DNA of 40,921 bases from JAIPFM01 sp964494325. Its GTDB lineage: Bacteria > Planctomycetota > Phycisphaerae > Sedimentisphaerales > Anaerobacaceae. The translations under genes and the position numbers were made by a program. The stretch covers positions 1 to 40,921 of the forward strand of contig CAZBTJ010000041.1 in NCBI GenBank assembly GCA_964494325.1, in the 5' to 3' direction. Positions within the stretch are counted from its first letter, which is position 1, and the number at the start of each line of letters is the position of its first letter. Shown piece by piece: positions 16,607-25,251 of the stretch. The notes under the pieces are model-generated. The model saw nothing but the letters and a program-made list of their open reading frames with translations, had not been told where the DNA came from and ran no database searches.

Positions 16607-16672
16607 GGAGTCACTTCGTGGCTTGGTTTAATAGATCTCTCGGTGCCTCGAGATGACAGTGTCGATTCGTGG
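16604..16672 (-). repeat. 69-bp interspersed phrase, inverted copy
   Basis: Inverted partner of 13203-13271 with six substitutions in 69 bases. Confidence 0.9.
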
Positions 16673-16683
16673 TTAAGCAGTAT

Positions 16684-16711
16684 TTCACCCTTCACCCTTC
16701 AACCTTCAACC
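16684..16711. repeat. Heptamer array, word TTCAMCC
   Basis: Four perfect-phase units TTCACCC, TTCACCC, TTCAACC, TTCAACC. Confidence 0.9.
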
Positions 16712-16754
16712 TTGTTTTTCCTTGCGTTCTCCCCACCTATGCGAGAGGCACAAA

Positions 16755-17447
16755 CTAGGGTGTAAAGACAAGGGTGGGGGCAAACTTTTGCTGTCGTTTT
16801 AGTGTTTGCTCCCAGATGATCAGGCCGTCTAACTGGAGTTGGGGTTCTGGTGTGATGGATTGGAGTTTGAAGGTTTTGGGGTACTTGAGTACAACGCGAA
16901 TGGTCTTGGCCTGATCCGGGATGTACTGAGTCTTGAACGCCAGATGGCCTGAGGCGGTGGGCTGAATCATACCGTCTTGTAATGAGGTGGCAAGCAGTGA
17001 TAGGGTGTCCGGAGCCAGATCCACGGTGTTCAGGGCGACCAGGCTGTTGTTGCCGATGAGCCGATTGATAAACGGGATTTCTAAACCATCGCTGTCACAG
17101 ATGGCCTTGACCTCGCCAGGGACAAGGAGTTTGAAGCGGGTCGTGTCCGCAGTAAGATCTGGCACCGTGCGTTGTATGCGTGAGATTACGGTGGCGGCAT
17201 CACGTGTGATTGTAAAGGTCTCCAGTGTGTCCACGAGCGTGTTGATCTCCTGGTAGAGGATGTGGGACTTTTCCACCAGCAGATCTCCATACCGTGCATT
17301 GGCGATCACACAATCATGGGCCGTGTCTTGAATCACCAAACCGGTCAACACTGATCCATCGTCAAGATACAGTGTATCGCCTGACGTTGTGAGGCCGATA
17401 CTGAACAGCATGCCCAAAGCCATCAATGGTTGTATTAAACGTGTCAT
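16755..17447 (-). CDS. Exported protein of unknown function in ECF sigma locus
   Basis: 230 residues with a signal peptide (about 1-23, ending TTSG before DTLYL). The mature N-terminus, DTLYLDDGSVLTGLVIQD followed by ILYQEINTL, resembles the small SH3/LSM-like beta module found in planctomycete proteins that start 'D.V.L.dG..l.G.i'. The remaining 130 residues look like an all-beta domain of unknown family. Ribosome binding site GAAGGGA precedes ATG 17447. It is the most distal gene on the strand of the sigma/anti-sigma group, 112 bases after the 473-residue protein, with two heptamer arrays in between, so co-transcription is plausible but not certain. No function is assigned. Confidence 0.65.
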   Translation of the reverse strand: MTRLIQPLMALGMLFSIGLTTSGDTLYLDDGSVLTGLVIQDTAHDCVIANARYGDLLVEKSHILYQEINTLVDTLETFTITRDAATVISRIQRTVPDLTADTTRFKLLVPGEVKAICDSDGLEIPFINRLIGNNSLVALNTVDLAPDTLSLLATSLQDGMIQPTASGHLAFKTQYIPDQAKTIRVVLKYPKTFKLQSITPEPQLQLDGLIIWEQTLKRQQKFAPTLVFTP

Positions 17448-17503
17448 TGTAAGGTCCCTTCGGGAAGTTTTAGGTTTTGAGAAACAGTTTTTAGTTTTCG
17501 GTG

Positions 17504-17559
17504 TTAAGTGTTAAGTTTTAAGTCGGTCTCCCTTCAGCCTTCAGCCTATAACCTTCAGC
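17504..17559. repeat. Two adjacent heptamer arrays, words TTAAGTN and CTTCAGC
   Basis: TTAAGTG, TTAAGTT, TTAAGTC (17504-17524), then CTTCAGC, CTTCAGC, CTATAAC, CTTCAGC (17532-17559). The second ends one base before the stop codon of the 473-residue protein gene (minus strand, stop at 17560-17562). Confidence 0.85.
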
Positions 17560-18981
17560 CTACTGTATAAATCCAAAGCTCTGAATGATTTGATCAAAGT
17601 CGGCTTCGAGTGTTGCGTAGTCATCCGGTTCAATGCATTGGCACAGGATGATGTAATACGTGTTGTTATGCACCAGATAGACGGATTTTTCCTGGAATGT
17701 GGCAAAACTTTCGAGTGTGTATGTGCTGATTTCCTCAATGGCATCCTGTTCATTAAAAACAATGCTCTTGGATGAGAGACACTGGTAATTCTTGGTGGCT
17801 TTTTCCAGGCCTTGGGCGTGTTGTGTCACAAGGTTCTCTAGAGACAAGGTGTCAGGCAGGTCTTTTCGGCTGATGAGTCTGGCAATGGATTTGCCTTCGT
17901 TGTATTGCATTTCCACAAGGTGGCTTGGATTGGGGCTGGTGCGAACGGTCCAGCCGTCGGGTGCGGCCATGAAGCAGTTGAATGATTTGGAGGTATACAC
18001 CTGACCGGTGACTGAGCCTTCACCCTGCTGGGCGGCCATGGTTTCCTGGAGGCTGATGCCGGGTTCTCGTGGCAAGACCTTGAAGCTGTGCATGATGGTG
18101 TCAAAATCCTGGGTCATTGTTTCTGTGTTGTCGAGATCAAATGTGTCACACAGGAAGAAGTAGATCATGGGCTCATTGTGGATGTAGTATCTTGTGCGTC
18201 GATAGATTTTTGTGTCAGAGGCTTTGACCTTGAATTGAGTCTGTATCATGTAGGCGTCTTTGCCATCAAGGACCACTGGGCCTTGCGACACGACTTGATG
18301 TGCCTGAGTCAAACGTTTTGTGGCAGCCACATCGGACTGGGCTGCGATCCTGGTGACTTCCTGGTCGGTGTCTGCAATTTTCATGGGCAACTGCACCACA
18401 CCAATGACCAATGTTGAGTCCAGGTCAGGGCCGATCAATATGGCTGAGCCTGCGGAGATCGCTACCAGGGGGCCCACGGGTTTGGCAGCATACCAGTTCT
18501 GTGGTACTGACAATGTGAACTGTCCCTTTTTGCTGGTTAGGAGACGTGTTTGCGCGTTGAACTGGTCCAGGGCAGCCTCTTCAAGTGTGGTCCATATCAA
18601 AAGACGATTGCCCTGGGCTTTGAGTCCATACAGTATGTGCTTCTCTGAAGCGGGCTGATTTGGGGGGCTCAATGTGATGGTGGCCTGAACCAGGATTTTG
18701 TCCTGGCTTTCAGTACAATGGCGTACAGTCATGGTTGGATGAGCTGAAGCATATTCAGAAAAACGCTTTGTTAAAAGCGTTTTGTACAGGTCAACCTCGG
18801 CTTTGGGCACATCAGGGTGAATCAGATCAAGTGCAGCGTCAGTGTCCTGCGCCCAGATCACCTGTTGCCAGGCTTCAATAAAGGTGTTGACTTGCGCTTG
18901 GGTGTCCGCCATGGCCTGAGATCTCAAGGACAAAAACAGGCAGCATATAAGTATCATTGTAAAACGTGTGTGAGTTGTCAT
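17560..18981 (-). CDS. Exported protein with NTF2-like and two DcrB/PsbP-like domains
   Basis: 473 residues. Signal peptide ends near AMA (about residue 24). The first mature domain (about 25-140; 'FIEAWQQVIWAQDTDAALDLIHPD') has the look of an NTF2/SnoaL-like cone fold. Two following modules (about 145-295 and 318-473) share a layout: a SVPQNWYA or AAPDGWTV opening, a Y/F-rich centre, and an ending FDTIMHSFKVLP or FDQIIQSFGFIQ, as in DcrB/DUF1795 (PsbP/Mog1-fold) proteins. A tandem duplication is therefore likely. Ribosome binding site AAGGAG is eight bases before ATG. It follows the anti-sigma gene by 11 bases, so it is probably part of the sigma operon and may be a periplasmic sensor or effector of that stress system; this is inference. 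Confidence 0.75.
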   Translation of the reverse strand: MTTHTRFTMILICCLFLSLRSQAMADTQAQVNTFIEAWQQVIWAQDTDAALDLIHPDVPKAEVDLYKTLLTKRFSEYASAHPTMTVRHCTESQDKILVQATITLSPPNQPASEKHILYGLKAQGNRLLIWTTLEEAALDQFNAQTRLLTSKKGQFTLSVPQNWYAAKPVGPLVAISAGSAILIGPDLDSTLVIGVVQLPMKIADTDQEVTRIAAQSDVAATKRLTQAHQVVSQGPVVLDGKDAYMIQTQFKVKASDTKIYRRTRYYIHNEPMIYFFLCDTFDLDNTETMTQDFDTIMHSFKVLPREPGISLQETMAAQQGEGSVTGQVYTSKSFNCFMAAPDGWTVRTSPNPSHLVEMQYNEGKSIARLISRKDLPDTLSLENLVTQHAQGLEKATKNYQCLSSKSIVFNEQDAIEEISTYTLESFATFQEKSVYLVHNNTYYIILCQCIEPDDYATLEADFDQIIQSFGFIQ

Positions 18982-18992
18982 GTGTGGTCTCC

Positions 18993-19625
18993 TTATAGAG
19001 AGTGACTCTGATTGTGTACTGGTTTTGGCAATGATTCAGTCCATGGCAATGGAGGGGCCCCAAGAATGATCACCATGGTACCGGCAGGCAATTGAGTTTG
19101 ACTGAGCCAGGGATGAACAGCACTGAGTTCATGGGTTGCAGGCAAGATCCGAGGTTTTACAGCGGTATGTTGAACCATTTGTGTGTTCTCTTTCTGTGGG
19201 TTCGACAAAGAATCAGATATCTGTTGGACCAGAACGTCGGGCCTTCGCAGGCTTGAGATATTAAACACGACAGATACAGCAAGAAGCATTAGGAGCATGG
19301 CGGCTGCAGCGGCAGGTACCTGAACACGAGTTTTAAATAGTCGGACACACTTGGCCCATGTTAGGCCTGCGTCGACAGACTTGTCATGCTCCATTTGAGT
19401 GATTTGTGTCATCACGCCTGCGCAAATGGGCTTCTTGGGCTCGGGCACAGTCCACTGTTCAACCTGGGTGGCCAGGGCAATCTGTTGGTCCAGATAAGAT
19501 TTGCAGAAGACACAGGACCGTACGTGATCTGAAATGTGTTTTGGGATTTGCATACAGACGAGTTCATCCTGAGTGAGATCGTCTATGATGATATGTATGG
19601 ATTCGCAGGTATCATTTCGAGTCAT
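18993..19625 (-). CDS. Anti-sigma factor with zinc-binding ZAS motif and one membrane helix
   Basis: 210 residues. The N-terminal cytoplasmic domain carries the H...C..C signature of zinc-binding anti-sigma domains (His34, Cys38, Cys41 in HVRSCVFC). One membrane helix lies at about 104-124 (VPAAAAAMLLMLLAVSVVF) and about 85 residues follow on the outside, with no recognised sensor fold. Its start overlaps the end of the ECF sigma gene by 14 bases, which together with the motif makes it the cognate inhibitor. Signal transduction would involve release of the sigma factor upon envelope stress, either by proteolysis or by conformational change; no site-1 protease gene is adjacent, though an HtrA-like protease is encoded 9 kb away. 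Confidence 0.88.
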   Translation of the reverse strand: MTRNDTCESIHIIIDDLTQDELVCMQIPKHISDHVRSCVFCKSYLDQQIALATQVEQWTVPEPKKPICAGVMTQITQMEHDKSVDAGLTWAKCVRLFKTRVQVPAAAAAMLLMLLAVSVVFNISSLRRPDVLVQQISDSLSNPQKENTQMVQHTAVKPRILPATHELSAVHPWLSQTQLPAGTMVIILGAPPLPWTESLPKPVHNQSHSL

Positions 19626-20214
19626 GACGGGTCCTCCTGGCTGTTTGGCTGGGTGTGATATTCAAGGTCAAAGCAATGTTTTGTCTGGCTCTGGATAGAC
19701 GGGATCGGACAGTGCCTTCATTACATTCGAGGATGGTGGCAATCTCCTTATAGGCCATGTCGTGGTAATGTCGCAGGACAAAGGCTGTTTTCTGAGTTTC
19801 TGGTAAGTCTGAAACAGCTTGATCAATCTGTGCCATGTTTTCCTGATCAGCCAGGACGTCTGCCGGGTTTGGCTGATCTGTCCTGTCAAACTGGACGTAT
19901 TTGGGGTTCTGACTGCAGAACGCCTCATTTTCCAGTTTCTTTCGCCGCATCAGGGAAATACAGAGGTTTCGTCCCAGGGCAAATAGCCAGGTTGCAAAAG
20001 ACCCATTCTCCTTAGTCTTATACAGATGGATGTTCTGGTACGCCTTCACAAAGATCTCCTGTACCACATCTTCCACATCCCGTCCCGGTGGCGTACAGTG
20101 CAATCTGTACACAAATGCAAACAGCGGCCGTTCAAAGACCTGGACAATCTCTGCGAAGGCAGCGGTATTGCCCTGTTGACAGGCATGGATTGTATGCGTG
20201 GCGATTTCTATCAT
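19612..20214 (-). CDS. ECF-type RNA polymerase sigma factor
   Basis: 200 residues. Region 2 is seen in the N-terminal half (FAEIVQVFERPLFAFVYRL, DVEDVVQEIFVKAYQNI, then SFATWLFALGRNLCISLMRR); region 4 in the C-terminal half (LPETQKTAFVLRHYHDMAYK, then EIATILECNEGTVRSRLSRA). Regions 1.1 and 3 are absent, as in group IV sigma factors. The 14-base overlap with the anti-sigma gene implies coupled synthesis. Autoregulation from a promoter within 20215-20320 is expected for the group but I cannot identify the box with confidence. Confidence 0.95.
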   Translation of the reverse strand: MIEIATHTIHACQQGNTAAFAEIVQVFERPLFAFVYRLHCTPPGRDVEDVVQEIFVKAYQNIHLYKTKENGSFATWLFALGRNLCISLMRRKKLENEAFCSQNPKYVQFDRTDQPNPADVLADQENMAQIDQAVSDLPETQKTAFVLRHYHDMAYKEIATILECNEGTVRSRLSRARQNIALTLNITPSQTARRTRHDSK

Positions 20215-20322
20215 GCGTTATTGATTTTCTTTGAAACTATTTCAAATCATGTTCTATCCAGGTAAACGCATGACGCCTAAAAAAGTTCCGGCGTATCATG
20301 GAAATCTTTTTTGGGATGGCTG

Positions 20323-20667
20323 CTACTGCCTCACATCATAGCACCAGAGGGTGTCATGGTAGCGCAGGTAAAGCCGCCCTTTGTGGACAACAGGATGGGC
20401 CCAGGCGTCTTTGACCTTGTCTTGTGTGAGGCGGAACTGGCCTGTGATTTCGAAATGGTCGCTGTGCGGCTTGACCAGGGCAGCAGTGCCTTTTTCGTCG
20501 AGACAATAGAGTTGGTCGTCTGCAAAGACCGCTGCACCTGTGGTGAGGTCCTTGAGTTCGTATTTGGTTTGGCCTGTTTGCCAGTCACTGGAGGCTGCAT
20601 TGGCTTCTATGGGCACCATTAGAAGAATCATGCTCATTATTGAAAGGCGACTTAGCTGGTGCATCAT
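20323..20667 (-). CDS. Mini PQQ-propeller protein: signal peptide joined to final blades
   Basis: Start placed at ATG 20667 (AGGATTCC upstream), giving 114 residues; a further in-frame start at 20721 lacks a ribosome binding site. A signal peptide (to about EANA) is followed after about ten residues by two to three beta-blade segments: GAAVFADDQLYCLDEKGTAA, DHFEITGQFRL and AWAHPVVHKGRLYLRYHDTL, ending WCYDVRQ. 'AWAHPVV..GRLYLR..D.LYCYDV' is the standard C-terminal ending of exported PQQ-like repeat proteins that are 400 residues or more, so this looks like a full gene that lost its middle in frame. A single blade cannot close a propeller; function is doubtful. Confidence 0.7.
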   Translation of the reverse strand: MMHQLSRLSIMSMILLMVPIEANAASSDWQTGQTKYELKDLTTGAAVFADDQLYCLDEKGTAALVKPHSDHFEITGQFRLTQDKVKDAWAHPVVHKGRLYLRYHDTLWCYDVRQ

Positions 20668-20846
20668 CTTTGGAATCCTGTTATCTTTAAAAACAAAGGT
20701 ACTTTGGGTAAGTAAAAGCATAAGGCCTTTGTCAGGGCCAATGCAAGCTAAAATCAGCGATCTAAATCGTGGTTATTGCCTTTTATGTGATTTCTGGTTA
20801 CAAGAAGGGCGTTTATACAAGAGATGCCTGATTGAAAGGGTAAAGC

Positions 20847-23408
20847 ATGAAACTGAGGCTGATGCTGGGTGCGATGTGTTGGATTGAGTGCTGTGGTATG
20901 TGTGCGGCGGACATGGTGCCTTTTGTGATTCCTTTTGATGTGAATGCAGATTCGCTGATAGCGTGGCCTGCCAATGAGCCGATTCTTCCTGATGCCCAGC
21001 CGGTGGTCACGCGTGATGGACACTTTTATAAGGGTGATGAGGCGATTCGGATTTGGGGTGTCAATATGTCGTTTGGTGCGAACTTCCCTTTGCATGAAGA
21101 TGCGAAGAAAGTGGCGGCCCGATTGGCACATGTCGGGGTGAACTCTGTGCGGTTTCATCATATGGATACTGCGCTGTGGCCGAGCGGCATTTGGGATGCA
21201 AAAAATCCTGATGAGTTCTCCCGTGAGGCATTGGATCGGTTGGACTATTTTATTGAGCAGCTGGCGAAGGTGGGTATTTATGCGAATATCAATCTGCATG
21301 TGGGGCGAGGGCACAGTCAGTTTTTAGACACCGTGCCTCCTACCGAACGTAACTATGACAAGATATACAATCTGTTTACGCCCGCCTTGATTGAGGCTCA
21401 GAAGGGCTATGCGAAGAATCTGTTGTCACACGTGAATCCTTATCGGGGTGTGAGCTATGCCGAGGATTCGGCTGTGGCCTTTGTAGAAATTACCAATGAA
21501 AACAGTTTCTTCATGTGGGACGGGGACGAAACACTTCGTTCACTCAAGCCCTATTACGGCAATTTATTACAGGCCCAGTACAATGGTTGGTTGAAGGCAA
21601 AGTATGGGACTCAGAAAAAACTGGCCTCAGCCTGGTCAGACGGCGTGACGCCTTTGGGGAAGACGTTTTTGCAGAACGGTGATTTTTCAGAGATGCGTGA
21701 GGCTGTGCCCGCGCACTGGAAGTTGGAGCAGCATGAGGGCAACCGTGCTGCCATTGTCCAGTCGGATCAGGGGATTCGTGTTGAGATTGTCAGGCACGAT
21801 CAAACAGGTTGGCATCTTCAATTTAAACAGGAAAATCTCAGCCTAACAAAGGGACAGTATTATACGGTGAAACTTGAGGCTCGCAGTGATCAGTCCAGGC
21901 GTATAAATTGCCAGGTGAGCCAGGCGCATGGTCCCTGGCGTGGTCTGGGATTGTCTCGGGCACTGGCGTTAACGTCTGAGTGGCAGTCCTTTACGTTGGG
22001 ATTTGTGGCAGACGACAGTGACACCAACGCAAGGATCAGTATTTTCTTTGGAGACGAAGACACGGGCTTTGAATTGCGCGGGCTGGAAATGCGTACAGGG
22101 GGGCAGATCGGACTTGAGCCGGAGGAATCCTTGGGGGTTGGGACCGTTGCGCTGTATGCGGACAATGAAAGTGAACCCCGTGAACTGGATCGCTGGCTGT
22201 TTTTGGCTGAAACTGAAAAGAGATTTTTCGACCAGATGTATGGGTTTGTCAAGCAGGACCTGAGCTGTGGGGCGCTGGTCACCGGGACGATTGTCTTTGG
22301 GCCTTTGGGTTTATACGGCCAGAGTGATATGGACTTTGTGGATGCCCATGCCTATTGGCAACATCCACATTTTCCTCGAAAACCGTGGGATGCCGGGGAT
22401 TGGTTGGTCAGACAAAAACCCATGGTGGATTATCCGCAGGAGGCCACCCTATTTGCGCTGGCGGCTCAGCGTCTGGCAGGGAAGCCTTTTACAGTCAGTG
22501 AGTACAACCATCCGGCACCCTTGGATTCTCAAGCTGCGTGCGTGCCCATGCTGAGTGCATTTGCAGCAGCTCAAAACTGGGATGGGATATGGTTGTATAC
22601 CTATTCTCACAGTCAATTGGAGTGGGGACGTTCCCATTTGAGCAGTTTTTTTGATATTGACTCAAATCCTGGCAAATGGGGGTTCATGCGAAGCGGGGCA
22701 GATATTTTTAGACGTAAAGCGGTGAACCCATTGGGACACAGATCAGATGTGGCCTTAACAAGGCCTGGGCAGGACATGCTGAAGGGCCTGGCATTGCATC
22801 ACAGGCAGTTTGGCTCAAATCTGTTTTCGGCGTTGGCCAGTGAAATCAGTATGGGCCGCAGCAATTTGCTGACTGTTCAATTATCAGCTAAGTTATCCGG
22901 AAAAAGTACAATCCATCCTGTGATGGCCCCTGAATCTGAGATGACATGGGGTGTGGAGGACGCCAAGGGTGGCGTGTTTGCAGTGGAGAGTGAGGCTGCT
23001 CAAGTCACAGTGGGGCATGCATCCTTATTTCAAAAGGCGACGCAAAATGCCATGCAAATGGAAGCTCCGGAGCATATCGTTCTGACCATAACCTCATTGG
23101 ATGGCTGTGTTTTTGACAAAACGCGGCAAATACTTGTCGTGGCATGCGGTCGTAGCGAGAATACGGGGATGGTTTTTTCCAAGAGCAGAGATACCGTGGC
23201 ACGCCAATGGGGGCAATCCCCTGTGCTTATTGAATCGGTTGAAGGTGTGGTTGTTTTGCCAAAAGGGCATTGGCGGGCCTGGGCTCTGGATGCGTCTGGG
23301 GCAAAAAGTCAGCCCGTGCCCATTAAAACTGGGGATCAAGTCAGCGAACTAATCCTGCAAGACCGTTTCAAGACGATGTGGTATCTGGTTGAGCGTGTAT
23401 CTCCCTGA
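20847..23408 (+). CDS. Large exported glycoside hydrolase with inserted carbohydrate-binding-like domain
   Basis: 853 residues, signal peptide to about CAA (residue 21). The barrel begins with FYKGDEAIRIWGVNMSFG and continues with VRFHHMDTALWPSGIWD, typical of planctomycete cellulase-like (clan A) enzymes. Likely acid/base is Glu218 in ITNENS and nucleophile Glu552 in TVSEYNHP, an unusually wide spacing of 334 residues. The gap is explained by an inserted beta domain (about 272-415; begins LQNGDFSEM and PAHWKLEQ) with the character of CBM4/9-like modules. A C-terminal beta region (about 640-853) follows. Ribosome binding site GAAAGGG is eight bases upstream. Probably cleaves plant or algal polysaccharide outside the cytoplasm; the family number is not resolved. 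Confidence 0.82.
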   Translation: MKLRLMLGAMCWIECCGMCAADMVPFVIPFDVNADSLIAWPANEPILPDAQPVVTRDGHFYKGDEAIRIWGVNMSFGANFPLHEDAKKVAARLAHVGVNSVRFHHMDTALWPSGIWDAKNPDEFSREALDRLDYFIEQLAKVGIYANINLHVGRGHSQFLDTVPPTERNYDKIYNLFTPALIEAQKGYAKNLLSHVNPYRGVSYAEDSAVAFVEITNENSFFMWDGDETLRSLKPYYGNLLQAQYNGWLKAKYGTQKKLASAWSDGVTPLGKTFLQNGDFSEMREAVPAHWKLEQHEGNRAAIVQSDQGIRVEIVRHDQTGWHLQFKQENLSLTKGQYYTVKLEARSDQSRRINCQVSQAHGPWRGLGLSRALALTSEWQSFTLGFVADDSDTNARISIFFGDEDTGFELRGLEMRTGGQIGLEPEESLGVGTVALYADNESEPRELDRWLFLAETEKRFFDQMYGFVKQDLSCGALVTGTIVFGPLGLYGQSDMDFVDAHAYWQHPHFPRKPWDAGDWLVRQKPMVDYPQEATLFALAAQRLAGKPFTVSEYNHPAPLDSQAACVPMLSAFAAAQNWDGIWLYTYSHSQLEWGRSHLSSFFDIDSNPGKWGFMRSGADIFRRKAVNPLGHRSDVALTRPGQDMLKGLALHHRQFGSNLFSALASEISMGRSNLLTVQLSAKLSGKSTIHPVMAPESEMTWGVEDAKGGVFAVESEAAQVTVGHASLFQKATQNAMQMEAPEHIVLTITSLDGCVFDKTRQILVVACGRSENTGMVFSKSRDTVARQWGQSPVLIESVEGVVVLPKGHWRAWALDASGAKSQPVPIKTGDQVSELILQDRFKTMWYLVERVSP

Positions 23409-24061
23409 ATACTGGGAGTTTCGTCATTTTCTTATCGGGCCCATTTTGAGGGTGACTGTGTTAATTCTGCCGGAAAACAGCGTTTATCATCCGAAATCTG
23501 CGATCTTTGAATACCCGCCTCAACTAACCCGGTTATTGGCTCGATAATATACCAGATGGTGTGTGATCAGACGATCTACGCCAGGTTCTTGCTCTTTCGA
23601 GACAATTGAAAAATGCAGTGTTGTACAGGCCTTCATTCAAAAAAAATGTTGAAAATTCAGACTTTTCTGCTTTTTTTAGTCGTGCGTAGGCCAAGGAAAG
23701 CCTGTCGCTCATGTTGGGTACTCCTGGCATTTTTTTTGTGTATGGTAGATGTGCGAGTGAACTTTCGATAGGGCAAAGTTCCGGATTTCTGAAATTTGAG
23801 CACAGATCTTATCGGTGGCTGGGAAAAGAGGCCTTTGAGTATGCCAAAGAGCGATTGTTGGGATCTTTTGGGTGTAATTCTAAACGATTTCCCCCTAATG
23901 CCTTATTCTGTTGGCTTTGCTAATTGAATAGTCCTTGTTAGGAAAGGTGAAAATAGGTAAACTAGGAGGAGTTGGTTGTGCCAACGAGAGGTCTACGAAT
24001 GATTAAAGGCTCTTGAGATTTTGTTTGAGGCGATTAATGCCTGATTCATGGAGACGTACTT
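23409..24061. other. Spacer without a recognised gene
   Basis: About 650 bases. No heptamer arrays, in contrast to the other long spacers. A candidate small gene on the minus strand, 23533-23712 (59 codons, AGGAG eight bases before ATG), and one on the plus strand, 23711-23923 (70 codons, GGAAAG upstream), face away from each other; neither resembles a known family and both may be chance. T-rich tracts (23659-23678, 23730-23740) could be promoter or terminator parts. The last 15 bases carry GGAGACG, the ribosome binding site of the lipoprotein. Confidence 0.5.
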
Positions 24062-25006
24062 ATGAAAATGTTGAAATACTTGCTCTTTTTGGCCTTGGTT
24101 GTGGGATTGGTTGGTTGTGCAGACTACTATACTACAACCCCGCCTAATAGCTATCTGCGTGTGGGCTACGATTTGTCCCAAGTAGATCAGGTGGGCATGG
24201 TGAGCGTGTTTGGTGCTGTCCGATCTGACGTTATCAGAAAGCAGATTGAAAATGCTTTTACGGCTCAAATACTCCAAAAGGGCTATGCACCTGTGGTTAG
24301 TGAGTTTCTGACTCGTCAACTCGTTCAAATTCAGTTTGATGGTGCAGGGATGTCTCCTGAGGTGTTTGCCATTGAAGCGGGTCGTGCTTTGTCCTATTCT
24401 ACGATGCTAATTGTCAATGTACCGAACTTCAGTGATGAAATCAGCGTGACTGCCAAACTGATTGATGTGGAATCTAACAGTGTTATCTGGATAGGTCAAA
24501 ACTCTGTAGTCAGAAAGATTCCTGAAACTAAGAAAAGCGGTGGAAGCTGGTTCAATAAAAAAGAAGACGCGTATACCAGTGAATTTGAGAATGCCATGAT
24601 GCAGTATAATGCTCAGCCGTATCAGACTGAATCTCAGGGATTCAGCGGCATGGGCCAGATCTTGACGTCCGAAGAGGAACGACAGGTGTATGAGTTGGTT
24701 GCAGGCATTTGCGACAGCCTGCCAGTCAAGCCCTTGGCATGGCAGCCTTCTCCCTATCAGCCGCAGATTCCACAGTATACACCACCTGTTCAGAGTTATG
24801 CCCCGGCATCAGTGCCCCAGCCTTCACACAACAACTATGTGCCTGCACCGACACCGACGAGAGTTCAGCCTCAGTCGCAGGTTCAACAACCAGTAGTAGA
24901 GGCACAACCTCAAATTGAAGAGCCTCTGTTCCAGCCAGAAGCAAAGGTTGAGCCGGTAAAGCGACGCAAGACTCGCAAGTTCCGCTGGCGAGATTTGATT
25001 GACTAA
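24062..25006 (+). CDS. Lipoprotein with proline/glutamine-rich tail
   Basis: 314 residues. Signal peptide with lipobox VGLVGC; Cys19 is the probable lipid attachment site. Residues 30-150 form an alpha/beta domain (VDQVGMVSVFGAVRSDVIRK then ENAFTAQILQKGYAPVVSE) resembling the CsgG/TolB-N-like domain of GNA1162-type lipoproteins, with ISVTAKLIDVESNSVIWIGQ as the usual conserved strand pair. From about 230 on the protein is rich in Pro and Gln and ends with the basic segment VKRRKTRKFRWRDLID. A strong rho-independent terminator follows 29 bases after the stop. Probable role is in envelope assembly or secretion; the exact partner is unknown. Confidence 0.72.
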   Translation: MKMLKYLLFLALVVGLVGCADYYTTTPPNSYLRVGYDLSQVDQVGMVSVFGAVRSDVIRKQIENAFTAQILQKGYAPVVSEFLTRQLVQIQFDGAGMSPEVFAIEAGRALSYSTMLIVNVPNFSDEISVTAKLIDVESNSVIWIGQNSVVRKIPETKKSGGSWFNKKEDAYTSEFENAMMQYNAQPYQTESQGFSGMGQILTSEEERQVYELVAGICDSLPVKPLAWQPSPYQPQIPQYTPPVQSYAPASVPQPSHNNYVPAPTPTRVQPQSQVQQPVVEAQPQIEEPLFQPEAKVEPVKRRKTRKFRWRDLID

Positions 25007-25034
25007 GCACTGGTTTAGGCATTATGAAGTTTTC

Positions 25035-25067
25035 AAAGGCTCATCGTATTAGATGAGCCTTTTTTTT
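25035..25067 (+). terminator. Rho-independent terminator
   Basis: Perfect 11-bp stem AAAGGCTCATC / GATGAGCCTTT with a six-base loop and a run of eight or more T. Ends the lipoprotein transcript and separates it from parA. Confidence 0.95.
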
Positions 25068-25251
25068 GTGGACTGGGTGGGCGTTTTTTTTCTGGTAAGG
25101 CTTTATATTGTCCTGAAAAAAAGGGTTTTCGCGTGCGGGGTGTGAATTGAGAGAAGTCTGTGCTGGACGATTACTTTAGGATAGGGTAAATTAGTTGCAG
25201 TTTGGAACTGTAACTTTGGCAAATGGAGATGCCCGCGAGGGGGTGCAACCT

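Larger units (their letters stand above)
15634..16754. other. Repeat-rich spacer, no gene
   Basis: 1.1 kb without a supported gene. Contents: the 114-bp direct repeat twice, a tandem 15-mer (15746-15775), two ATTGCCGC...CGCAATGAC phrases (15840-15890, 16477-16523), two inverted copies of the interspersed 60-70 bp phrase (16257-16316, 16604-16672), four heptamer arrays (15972-16006, 16238-16258, 16572-16606, 16684-16711), and a TTCTGTG-type triplicate with 9-10 base spacing (16413-16441). Open frames here have no family resemblance. Confidence 0.7.
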
